Shown here piece by piece: positions 1-5,459 of a stretch of DNA of 5,459 nt. The stretch comes from Desulfobacterales bacterium. GTDB taxonomy: Bacteria; Desulfobacterota; Desulfobacteria; Desulfobacterales; Desulfosalsimonadaceae. Position 1 is the stretch's first letter; each line of letters begins with the position of its first letter. A program made the position numbers and the translations under genes. Below the pieces are notes generated by a model. It had not been told where the DNA came from and made no database searches. It worked only from the letters and a program-made list of their open reading frames with translations. The DNA is taken from positions 1 to 5,459 of the forward strand of contig SLIE01000500.1 in the NCBI GenBank assembly GCA_007135795.1, given 5' to 3'.

Positions 1-1277
1 GGGGGGTTTTTATACCAACCCGGGTCCTGGTCGTAGTCGTCGATCTTTTCGCGCACTTTCAGGATCGTGAACATGCCGCCCATGGTGATGTAGTCGTGGG
101 GGCCCTCCGCGCCGACCATGGGGATGGAATTTTTCGGGACGGCCATGTGCCCTTTTTCCACATGCCGGCCATGATCGTCCATGCCGTGGTGACCCATGGT
201 CATGTAGTCGGGAAAGAGTTTCTGCATCCGCTCGTCAAACCCTTCCGGGTTAAACCCGACCATGTTCGGTCCATGCCCCATCTGGTTCATCACGTGGTGG
301 GTCATATGGCAGTGAAGCGCCCAGTCACCCGGGTTGTCGGCTGTGAATTCCACGGTTCGCGATGACCCTACGTGCACCAGCACCGTGGTCTCCGGCCATT
401 GTCCGGCTTCGGGGATCCGTCCGCCGTCGGTTTCGGTCACCCGAAAGGCATGGCCGTGCAGGTGGATCGGGTGGTGGCTCATGGCGCTCAAATTTCCAAT
501 GCGGAAGCGGACCCGGTCCCCCTGTTGGACGATCAGCGGCTGGGTTCCGGGAAATGCCCTGGCATTGATGGTCAATATATTGAAATCAACCATTTCGTTG
601 GGATTCGGGCGTCGGGTGCCGGCGGAAATTTCCCATTCGCTCAGGAGCATCACAAAATCCCTGTCTGCCCGGGGAATCGCGTCCGGATCGCGGGGATGGA
701 TAATGAGCATGCCGGCCAGCCCCATGGCAATCTGGGTCATTTCGTCGTGATGGGAGTGGTAGAGGAGGGTGCCGTGCTGGTGGAAGGTCCATTCGTATTT
801 AAATGTCTGTCCGGGTTTGATAACCTTTTGGTTCAACCCGCCCACCCCGTCCATCCCCGATGGTAAAATCGCGCCATGCCAATGGATCGTGGTCCCGACG
901 GGGAGCTTGTTTGTCACGTAGATTCGCACCCGGTCGCCTTCCACGGCTTCGATGGTGGGGCCGTGGACCCGGTTGTTATATCCCCAGCAGTGGGCTTGCA
1001 GTCCTGGCGCAAATTCGTGCAGGACTTCCTGGGCGATGAGATGATAGACTTTGACGCCGTTAACGATCCGGTATTCCAGGCTCACGCCATCCGGGGTTAT
1101 TATCCGGGGGTAATCGGTTCCGGGTTCAAGCCGATCCTGCTCCCAGGCGGGAATCACTTCGGTTCTTTCATCTCGTACAACTTCCTGGGCACTGACGTCA
1201 CCGGCATGATGCAGGAAAGATCCCCCGGCCATAATCGCCCCGCCGGCAAGAATCATTTCGCGTCGTGTCAGTTTCAC
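1..1277 (-). CDS. Two-domain multicopper oxidase, Tat-exported, 3' end beyond the left edge
   Basis: Partial gene: 425 complete codons are visible, with no stop before the left edge. The start is GTG at 1277, with an AGGAGT ribosome site 6 nt upstream (1284-1289). An internal ATG at codon 8 would lose the twin arginines. The N-terminus is a Tat signal (TRREMIL, residues 4-10), with probable cleavage after VSA (28-30). Two cupredoxin domains follow (about 70-195 and 207-335). All copper ligands of a multicopper oxidase are present: HWHG (132-135), HSH (174-176), HPIHLHGH (269-276) and HCH with spaced His and Met (322-333). The type 1 copper ligands are H269, C323, H328 and axial M333, so the blue copper lies in the second domain only. 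The family couples substrate oxidation to reduction of O2 to water; in the periplasm, oxidation of Cu(I) is the likely role here, by inference. A His/Met-rich stretch (356-378) follows domain 2. It is the third gene of the operon, 38 bp after the efflux channel gene. A laccase-like role on another substrate is possible. Confidence 0.93.
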   Translation of the reverse strand, partial: MKLTRREMILAGGAIMAGGSFLHHAGDVSAQEVVRDERTEVIPAWEQDRLEPGTDYPRIITPDGVSLEYRIVNGVKVYHLIAQEVLHEFAPGLQAHCWGYNNRVHGPTIEAVEGDRVRIYVTNKLPVGTTIHWHGAILPSGMDGVGGLNQKVIKPGQTFKYEWTFHQHGTLLYHSHHDEMTQIAMGLAGMLIIHPRDPDAIPRADRDFVMLLSEWEISAGTRRPNPNEMVDFNILTINARAFPGTQPLIVQQGDRVRFRIGNLSAMSHHPIHLHGHAFRVTETDGGRIPEAGQWPETTVLVHVGSSRTVEFTADNPGDWALHCHMTHHVMNQMGHGPNMVGFNPEGFDERMQKLFPDYMTMGHHGMDDHGRHVEKGHMAVPKNSIPMVGAEGPHDYITMGGMFTILKVREKIDDYDQDPGWYKNP

Positions 1278-1315
1278 GGATAGACTCCTGTGGTAAAATA
1301 AATATGGTTGAACCC

Positions 1316-2761
1316 TTACCAGTCCGCTTCATTTGCATGACCGGGAATCACCCCGGACATGAGTTGTTCGAGCCGGGTACGGGTGACCCGGTAGTTTTCC
1401 ACGGCACTGATATATTCCATTTCGGCCTCGAACTCCCGGTCTTTGGCCAGCAGCAAGGCAAGGGGGCCCACGCGCATGGCATGATATTGCAGCTGGGTTT
1501 CATTGACGATTCTTGTCCGCAGCGGAAGCACGACGTTTCGGTAATACCGGGCAATGTCACCCGATGAATGAAGTTGTTCGATGTTCTCACGCACCCTGGA
1601 GCGGAGTTGGACGGTAAGGTCCGTGTAGTGCTCCTGCTGACGGCGCAGTTCTGCCCGGGTGCGGGCGAGCCTGGCCTGTCCCCGGTCAAAAAGCGGAATG
1701 GGGATGGCCAGTGACGGACCCAATGCCCAGTCTCCGTTTCTTTCTGCCTCCACGCCCAGTTCGAGCGTTGGAATCAATGCTGTTATGTTGTCGACACCGA
1801 GTCGATGTCCAATGGTTACGATTCGGTGACGGATGATTTCGAGATCAAGGCTCGCTTTTATTGCCCGTGACGTTAGATCTGGTTGGGCCGTTCCGTCTTC
1901 CCATTCAAATGATTCGGGGTAGGGGCTTTGATTGTCGAATTCCCAGTGAATCTCATCGCCCCAAAGACCCATAAGGCGGTTGAGCGTTTCGCGGCTTTTG
2001 AATGCTGATGTCTCGGCCCGCCGCAGTTTTAGTTTGCTCATTTCATAACGATCACGTTCTTCGTGTCGTTGAAGTTCCGTAATGTTTCCTGCGTCGAGCA
2101 GTCTTTGAGCGAATTCGTCGGAGAGTTCTGCTGTCAGGAGGCTCTGTTTTTGGAGCTTCAGCCGCCGATTGTCCGCCTCGGCCTGAAAAAAGGCGATGCG
2201 CGTGGCATAAGCCAGAGCCATTACCCGGGAAGATACCCGCGCTTTTGTTTCCTCAAATTGGGACTGTCCCACTCTCTTGCGAAGCGGGAGCATGAATATC
2301 TCCAGAAACTGGAGCCGTATTCCAAGGTTGATCTCGGTGTTCCCGTTGTTTACCGGAAATAAAACGGACGCATCAAAAAGGGGATTACTGAGCAGCCCCG
2401 CCTGGATGAGGTCTGCCTGTGATATTTCAAGGTCCCGGTAGACCGCTTGTATACGGCGGTTGTTGAGCAGGGCGATCTGGGCTGCCGTATCCGAGGTCAG
2501 CGGTTGGCGGAGCATTTCGGTAATAGCGTCGGCTGTCTGCTCATCGGCTATAAGGTCGTCGTGCCAATGCAGATTCATTGCCGTACGGTCGGCCACTGTT
2601 TCCTGAACGGATTCAAATCCCGGCTGTTCCATCCTTGCAGCACATCCGCCTGCAAATACGGCAAGGAATAAGGCCAGCAAGCCGATTCGTCTTATGGTTG
2701 ATCCATGCAATGGAATTTCCTCCAGGCGATATTTTTCAGGATAAACGTAAAGCCTCTTCAT
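1316..2761 (-). CDS. TolC/CusC-family outer-membrane efflux lipoprotein
   Basis: 481 codons from ATG at 2761. An export signal with a hydrophobic core (about 26-37) ends in the lipobox-like AGGC, with acylated Cys40 expected, as in CusC and OprM. The body shows the two outer-membrane efflux repeats: about 88-268 (motifs ADLIQAGLLSNP and GNITELQ) and about 297-469 (hallmark GPSLAIPIPLFDRGQARLA, 348-366). Both contain long charged helices suited to the periplasmic coiled-coil barrel. Full length is normal for the family. The family forms trimeric channels through which inner-membrane pumps expel substrates. Its neighbours, a His-rich lipoprotein and a copper oxidase, suggest copper or silver, but the substrate cannot be read from this protein. 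The start is uncertain: the ATG overlaps the upstream stop (ATGA) but has a weak ribosome site and gives a long N-terminal region. TTG at 2710 (codon 18) sits 8 nt after a perfect GGAGG and gives a conventional 22-residue signal peptide. No partner pump is in the window. Confidence 0.92.
   Translation of the reverse strand: MKRLYVYPEKYRLEEIPLHGSTIRRIGLLALFLAVFAGGCAARMEQPGFESVQETVADRTAMNLHWHDDLIADEQTADAITEMLRQPLTSDTAAQIALLNNRRIQAVYRDLEISQADLIQAGLLSNPLFDASVLFPVNNGNTEINLGIRLQFLEIFMLPLRKRVGQSQFEETKARVSSRVMALAYATRIAFFQAEADNRRLKLQKQSLLTAELSDEFAQRLLDAGNITELQRHEERDRYEMSKLKLRRAETSAFKSRETLNRLMGLWGDEIHWEFDNQSPYPESFEWEDGTAQPDLTSRAIKASLDLEIIRHRIVTIGHRLGVDNITALIPTLELGVEAERNGDWALGPSLAIPIPLFDRGQARLARTRAELRRQQEHYTDLTVQLRSRVRENIEQLHSSGDIARYYRNVVLPLRTRIVNETQLQYHAMRVGPLALLLAKDREFEAEMEYISAVENYRVTRTRLEQLMSGVIPGHANEADW
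2719..2723 (-). promoter_or_regulatory. Strong internal Shine-Dalgarno for an alternative TTG start of the efflux channel gene
   Basis: The minus-strand sequence GGAGG lies 8 nt upstream of an in-frame TTG at 2710-2708, inside the first codons of the channel gene. This is a better ribosome site than the one before the ATG at 2761, where only a weak GAG is seen. It decides between a 39-residue and a 22-residue signal peptide ahead of the acylated cysteine. It may be chance, since the underlying codons (Leu-Glu-Glu) are ordinary. Confidence 0.45.
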
Positions 2762-3027
2762 GGGTCCATCTCATGGTGATGGTGCTCTGGATCGCCGTCT
2801 TCATGCATGTCATGGTCGTTATGATCAAAATGTTCCGAACGGGCAGGGGCTGTATCTACCGGTTCCGGGTCAGCCAGGGTCATTGAACGCTCAAGGGTTG
2901 GCTCCGGAAGGTCGGCATTGGCCGGATGGCCTTCAGGAAATGGCTTGATATCCGGAGCGGCGCATGCGCTCAAAGACAGCAGAAATGCGATGAACACAAT
3001 CTGCAAAATGGTTTTTGTATTAACCAC
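2758..3027 (-). CDS. Small lipoprotein with His-rich C-terminal tail, probable metal binder
   Basis: 89 codons from GTG at 3027, with an AAAGGA ribosome site 8 nt upstream. Residues 1-21 form a lipoprotein signal: Lys5, a hydrophobic core (7-19), and the lipobox LSAC with acylated Cys22. The mature chain is about 68 residues and looks disordered. It has a GHPAN motif (33-37) in a proline-rich stretch, then a tail from about 66 to 87 with nine His among many Asp and Glu, including four consecutive His (82-85). Such a tail would bind soft or borderline metals such as copper, nickel or zinc; this is inference from composition. From memory, short lipoproteins with a GHPA-type motif occur beside heavy-metal efflux genes, but I cannot name a characterised family. 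It is the first gene of the operon, and its stop overlaps the next start by 4 bp (ATGA), which implies translational coupling to the channel gene. A likely role is a periplasmic metal buffer or chaperone. Confidence 0.85.
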   Translation of the reverse strand: MVNTKTILQIVFIAFLLSLSACAAPDIKPFPEGHPANADLPEPTLERSMTLADPEPVDTAPARSEHFDHNDHDMHEDGDPEHHHHEMDP

Positions 3028-3035
3028 GCAATTAG

Positions 3036-3066
3036 TCCTTTTAAGAAACAGGGAGCAAAGAAAAGG
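3036..3066 (-). promoter_or_regulatory. Ribosome site of the His-rich lipoprotein within a possible hairpin
   Basis: On the minus-strand transcript, CCUUUU (3066-3061) is complementary to AAAAGG (3042-3037), with an 18-nt loop. The AAAAGG arm contains the Shine-Dalgarno of the lipoprotein gene (AAAGGA, 3041-3036). If the arms pair, ribosome access would be reduced. The stem is only six base pairs and mostly A-U, so it would be weak without help from a protein or ligand. The ribosome site is well supported; the hairpin is speculative. Confidence 0.3.
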
Positions 3067-3165
3067 TTAAAAGATCACTAGTTAAAATAATTACCACGGG
3101 TGATTCAAAAGCAAGAATATCCGGTTCACAGCGCACGCAATCGATCAGTCTGTTTGATTTTTTGA

Positions 3166-3178
3166 AAGAATTATTCTT
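3166..3178. promoter_or_regulatory. Possible operator: 13-bp near-perfect palindrome
   Basis: AAGAAT and ATTCTT form a perfect inverted repeat around a single central T, between the divergent lipoprotein operon and the radical SAM gene. A dyad of this kind in a divergent intergenic region is typical of a dimeric regulator site. It does not match the CusR or CueR copper-response sites as I remember them. AT-rich dyads also arise by chance. Confidence 0.25.
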
Positions 3179-3237
3179 CCAGGACTTTTGCGCGACAATT
3201 TTCGACGTTGCCCAGGTCACGCGCGCAACTCCCGCTA

Positions 3238-3266
3238 TTGTACCCATGGTGCCTTTTTGCTATGGT
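3238..3266 (+). promoter_or_regulatory. Candidate sigma-70 promoter for the radical SAM gene
   Basis: A -35-like TTGTAC (3238-3243) and a -10-like TATGGT (3261-3266) are separated by exactly 17 nt. The -10 is preceded by TGC, an extended -10 element that would offset the poor -35 (3 of 6 consensus bases; the -10 has 4 of 6). Transcription would start near 3273, leaving a leader of about 25 nt before the start codon at 3298. This is pattern matching only. Confidence 0.35.
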
Positions 3267-3281
3267 CCTTTTATTTTATAG

Positions 3282-3288
3282 AAAGGAG
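3282..3288 (+). promoter_or_regulatory. Shine-Dalgarno fixing the radical SAM start at 3298
   Basis: AAAGGAG lies 9 nt before the ATG at 3298. The open frame continues upstream to a TTG at 3208, but only this ATG has a good ribosome site. The resulting N-terminus MRYEG also matches my recollection of this family. The extra 30 upstream residues are therefore not part of the protein. Confidence 0.8.
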
Positions 3289-3297
3289 TCTGCCAAC

Positions 3298-4176
3298 ATG
3301 CGCTATGAAGGGACTGTTATCCGGCCTTTCAGCGAAGCCAACAGCTATTTGCTGCAATGCACGCTGGGTTGTTCTCATAATAAATGTACTTTTTGTGGAA
3401 CTTATAAAGACAAACCGTTTCGTATCCGCCCAATTGAGGAGATCAGGACCGATATCCGCATGGCCCTTGATCACTACGGCGATCTGGAAAAGGTTTTTTT
3501 GTGTGATGGGGATGCCATTGTTCTGCCCACTGATATGTTGCTGGAAATTCTTCACGAACTGTATGCGACATTTCCGTCATTGCGGCATGTGGGGACCTAT
3601 GTGGGCCCTCAAAGCACGCTGGGTAAAAGCCTGGAGGAGTTGATCACCCTTCGCGCCGCCGGGTTGACCAAGGCGTATTTGGGTGTTGAAACCGGTGACG
3701 ACCAGGTACTCAAGGAGATCAATAAAAAGGTGGATGGGGCAGGGATGCTGATGGCGGGCCGGCGTCTTGTCGAGGCGGGGATCAATCTGTCCGCCATGGT
3801 GCTGCTGGGCATTGCCGGCAAAGGGCCGCGTTCCCATGAGCATGCGACAGCCACCGCGGAGATAATCAACCGGATGAAGCCGCACTACCTTGCGGCCCTG
3901 ACGGTTACCCCGATTCCCCGCACGCCGCTGTACAGCCAGGTGAGCGCCGGAAAATTCGAACTTCTCGATCCATTCGAGACGTTGGCTGAAATGCGGACGC
4001 TCTTTGAACACATCACCATCGACAACCTGAAATTTGTCGGTGTTCACGCCTCCAATTACCTGCCGATCAACGGCACCCTGCAGCGGGATAAAGCACGCAT
4101 GCTTGCCACTGTCGATGAAGTACTCAACACCAAAGACCACACCCGCATGCGAAGTGAGGGCATGCGCGGGCTTTAG
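3298..4176 (+). CDS. Radical SAM protein of an uncharacterised conserved family (CX4CX2C cluster motif)
   Basis: 292 codons from ATG at 3298. The iron-sulfur cluster motif is GCSHNKCTFC, giving Cys25, Cys30 and Cys33 with CX4CX2C spacing in place of the usual CX3CX2C; these cysteines would hold the [4Fe-4S] that cleaves S-adenosylmethionine. Other core segments are VFLCDGDAI (66-74, second strand), GVETGDDQVL (129-138, the GxExG-type SAM-binding region), MVLLGIAGKG (167-176) and TVTPIPRTPLY (202-212). The C-terminal HASNYLPINGTL (250-261) resembles a signature I recall from a widespread family usually annotated only as radical SAM protein. The length is typical and there is no extra SPASM or B12 domain, so the enzyme is probably cytoplasmic and single-domain. 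Substrate and reaction are unknown. Cys21 and Cys69 are additional cysteines near the active-site strands. It is transcribed alone, divergent from the copper operon and convergent with the Fic gene, so its context gives no pathway. Confidence 0.92.
   Translation: MRYEGTVIRPFSEANSYLLQCTLGCSHNKCTFCGTYKDKPFRIRPIEEIRTDIRMALDHYGDLEKVFLCDGDAIVLPTDMLLEILHELYATFPSLRHVGTYVGPQSTLGKSLEELITLRAAGLTKAYLGVETGDDQVLKEINKKVDGAGMLMAGRRLVEAGINLSAMVLLGIAGKGPRSHEHATATAEIINRMKPHYLAALTVTPIPRTPLYSQVSAGKFELLDPFETLAEMRTLFEHITIDNLKFVGVHASNYLPINGTLQRDKARMLATVDEVLNTKDHTRMRSEGMRGL
4142..4170 (+). other. GC-rich hairpin at the 3' end of the radical SAM gene, possible weak terminator
   Basis: CCCGCATGC (4142-4150) can pair with GCAT, a 2-nt GC bulge, then GCGGG (4160-4170), around a 9-nt loop, followed by CTTTAG that includes the stop codon. 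The stem is strong for terminator use, but only three T residues follow. It may attenuate or protect the 3' end, or it may simply reflect codon choice in the last codons (Arg-Met-Arg and Gly-Met-Arg-Gly). Confidence 0.25.
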
Positions 4177-4218
4177 AACAGCCGGAAAATGATTCCATTG
4201 GATGATGATTATGGATGA

Positions 4219-4386
4219 TTATTCGGGTACGACTAAGTTATCCTGCGATTGCAGCGTCATTTCAATCAGCGGCACTTCCCAGGTTTCTGATTTGAGATAG
4301 GCGAGGTACACCGGGTGGCGGTTCCGGGTTTCCATCAGACAGATCAATACGCCGGTCAATCTGATAAAGACTTTATCTGTCAGCAC
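4219..4386 (-). CDS. Possible small ORF (55 aa) overlapping the 3' end of the Fic gene
   Basis: An open frame runs from GTG at 4386 to TAA at 4219-4221, overlapping the last 14 nt of the Fic gene in another frame. A GGAA lies about 6 nt upstream of the GTG. A second start, ATG at codon 18, would give 38 residues but has no ribosome site. The product is not recognisable: a hydrophobic stretch VFIRLTGVLICL (6-17), then a mixed region with HPVYLAYL (24-31) and an amphipathic end with TWEVPLIEM. It occupies almost all of the 196-base space between two convergent genes and its codons look ordinary. It could be a small gene translated with Fic, a former C-terminal extension of Fic lost by frameshift, or a chance frame. 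Confidence 0.35.
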   Translation of the reverse strand: MLTDKVFIRLTGVLICLMETRNRHPVYLAYLKSETWEVPLIEMTLQSQDNLVVPE

Positions 4387-5459
4387 GGAAGGTTCCGTTG
4401 GGGTGCACCCCGGATAGATATTCCTCCCCGATCATCGCCGGGTTGTAGAGATCCGGGAAATAATAGGGCAGGACATGGATTGGCAGGCCAATAGTAAGGG
4501 GGGATCGGTGGGAGTCTGCCATGAGCAGCCCTTCGGCGATCAGGGTGCTGACGATCCGGCGGGCGCTTCGCTGGCTCATGTTGAGAATCTCGCCTGTGCG
4601 GCCCCGCGGGATGCTGCCGCGCATGATCACGGCGCGAAGCAGTTTCGCTGATTCCGGGTGAAGCGGTTGATGGACGTCTTTGGACCGCAACGCCACGTAC
4701 CAGTCGATTCGCGATTCAAGCTGGTCGAGACGCAGCAGATTTTCCATGAACCCGATCTGGTCAAGGCACACGGAAAAGAAAAATTCGCAGAAATCCGCGA
4801 GCAGTTCATCGTTGAATCGACTCCGTCCCTTTGACGCCTCAGGTGAATCAGTTGCCCAGAGTTCGAACATATACCGTTGTTTCAAGCGGGACAGACCCCG
4901 GGACAGGGACCAGAGATTGCGTTTGTTGATACCGGCACGGGCCAGGTACAGGCCTGAAAAAAGCCGCGCCACGCGGCCGTTGCCGTCCCGGAACGGATGC
5001 AGCCAGGTCAACCGGTGGTGGCTGGCGGCCATGGCAATCAGCCGTTCATCGCCATGGAAATTGTCCGGGTTGAATTTTTCGGCAAATTCCACCAGCAGTG
5101 CCGGCAGTTGTTCGAAATCCGGGCCATGCGCAAAACGCCCGTCCACGGAAACATTGACGTCTCGTATTTCACCCGGATTCACCGGTATGTGGGTAAACCC
5201 GTTTTCGGTATGGGTATACAGGTGCGTCTCGGGGAGCATGCTGTAGAAGGCCGCGTGGATGCGGGAGAGAAACGCCGGGGCGCAGACGTTTACCTTTTCG
5301 GGCGCCGAAACGGCTCCCATCAACGCTTTTTCAGTCTCCACGTGTGCCGCGCAGAGCTCCTGGGCGTATTTTTTATCCGGATCCGTGTGGAAATTGCGCT
5401 CCAGGGCCATCTGGATATCGATAATGGTGGTTTTGTGTCCCTCGATGAGATTGCTGTAA
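4373..5459 (-). CDS. Fic-family protein AMP-transferase with N-terminal inhibitory motif and C-terminal wHTH; 5' end beyond the right edge
   Basis: 361 codons are visible, numbered here from the first full codon (Tyr, 5458-5456). The frame is open to the right edge, so the start lies outside; the ATG at 5410 is only an internal Met. Residues 2-7 read SNLIEG, matching the (S/T)xxxE(G/N) inhibitory motif, whose Glu blocks productive ATP binding in N-terminally inhibited (class II) Fic proteins. The target-binding flap region lies near 87-112 (THIPVNPG, then IRDVNVSV). The catalytic motif is HPFRDGNGRVAR (154-165) with His154 and the anion-binding loop intact, so the enzyme should transfer AMP from ATP to Ser, Thr or Tyr hydroxyls of a protein target. 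A winged helix-turn-helix (about 284-314; GEILNMSQRSARRIVSTL) follows, then the conserved end PYYFPDLY (331-338). The wHTH suggests DNA binding or self-regulation. The target is unknown, and no separate antitoxin is needed given the built-in motif. It is convergent with the radical SAM gene. Confidence 0.93.
   Translation of the reverse strand, partial: YSNLIEGHKTTIIDIQMALERNFHTDPDKKYAQELCAAHVETEKALMGAVSAPEKVNVCAPAFLSRIHAAFYSMLPETHLYTHTENGFTHIPVNPGEIRDVNVSVDGRFAHGPDFEQLPALLVEFAEKFNPDNFHGDERLIAMAASHHRLTWLHPFRDGNGRVARLFSGLYLARAGINKRNLWSLSRGLSRLKQRYMFELWATDSPEASKGRSRFNDELLADFCEFFFSVCLDQIGFMENLLRLDQLESRIDWYVALRSKDVHQPLHPESAKLLRAVIMRGSIPRGRTGEILNMSQRSARRIVSTLIAEGLLMADSHRSPLTIGLPIHVLPYYFPDLYNPAMIGEEYLSGVHPNGTFRADR
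5438..5455 (-). other. Coding segment for the Fic inhibitory helix motif SNLIEG
   Basis: Six codons encode Ser-Asn-Leu-Ile-Glu-Gly (Glu codon at 5441-5443), followed by HKTT. This fits the (S/T)xxxE(G/N) consensus of the Fic autoinhibitory helix, which lies N-terminal to the Fic core in class II members. It is upstream of the first in-frame ATG in the window, which shows that an ATG-5410 start call would remove the regulatory helix. Confidence 0.85.

Noticed and set aside
372..866. Plus-strand open frame of 164 codons
   Set aside because: It lies opposite the multicopper oxidase, whose minus-strand frame carries all copper motifs; the plus-strand product has no recognisable domain.
876..1283. 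Plus-strand open frame of 135 codons
   Set aside because: It is a shadow of the 5' part of the oxidase gene, including the Tat signal region.
3028..3110. Minus-strand sigma-70 promoter (TTGAAT with TTAACT at 17 nt)
   Set aside because: The -10 matches only 3 of 6 consensus bases and several other AT-rich placements score equally; I cannot choose one.
3208..3297. N-terminal extension of the radical SAM protein
   Set aside because: The region has no ribosome site before its TTG and overlaps the candidate promoter; the ATG at 3298 has AAAGGAG at 9 nt.
3577..4140. Minus-strand open frame of 187 codons
   Set aside because: It lies opposite the radical SAM gene, which has the cluster motif, a strong ribosome site and a family-like N- and C-terminus.
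4190..4224. Short GGATGAT direct repeats after the radical SAM gene
   Set aside because: Two copies of seven bases in a low-complexity GAT-rich stretch are likely chance; they do not resemble an attachment site or CRISPR.
4680..5246. Plus-strand open frame of 188 codons
   Set aside because: It is antisense to the Fic catalytic region; composition is Arg/Ser-rich as expected for a shadow frame.

Overview
This 5.5 kb window most likely comes from a Gram-negative bacterium. It carries two predicted lipoproteins, one of them a TolC-type outer-membrane channel, and a Tat-exported copper enzyme. Base composition looks moderately GC-rich. The gene mix, especially the radical SAM family and its neighbours, would suit Desulfobacterota (former deltaproteobacteria) or a related proteobacterial lineage, but that is a guess from gene content and not something the sequence proves.

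Left part (1-3027, minus strand): a three-gene operon read right to left. It starts with a small lipoprotein with a His-rich tail (3027-2758). Next is a TolC/CusC-like outer-membrane efflux lipoprotein (2761-1316), joined to the first gene by a 4-bp ATGA overlap. After a 38-bp gap comes a two-domain multicopper oxidase with a Tat signal (1277 to beyond the left edge). No ORF in the supplied list covers the oxidase; it was read by hand on the reverse strand, and all four copper-binding motifs are intact. Together the genes look like an envelope copper-handling module: a periplasmic metal-binding lipoprotein, an outer-membrane exit channel, and an oxidase that may detoxify Cu(I). No inner-membrane pump or fusion protein is visible; they may lie left of the window.

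Middle (3028-3297): a divergent intergenic region with a plausible extended -10 promoter for the rightward gene and several inverted repeats that could be operators. Next is a 292-aa radical SAM protein (3298-4176, plus strand) of a widespread family with no assigned function, with CX4CX2C cysteine spacing.

Right part (4177-5459): a short convergent spacer, a possible 55-codon minus-strand small ORF overlapping the 3' end of the next gene, and a Fic-family AMP-transferase with a C-terminal winged helix-turn-helix. The apparent ATG of the Fic gene at 5410 is not its true start. The reading frame stays open to the right edge and encodes the N-terminal Ser-x-x-x-Glu-Gly inhibitory motif, so the gene begins outside the window.

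There are no rRNA, tRNA, CRISPR or insertion-sequence features that I can support. The strongest points for follow-up are the copper module with its His-rich lipoprotein, the self-inhibited Fic protein whose start is outside the window, and the small ORF beside it. I do not see clear evidence for a wholly new system.
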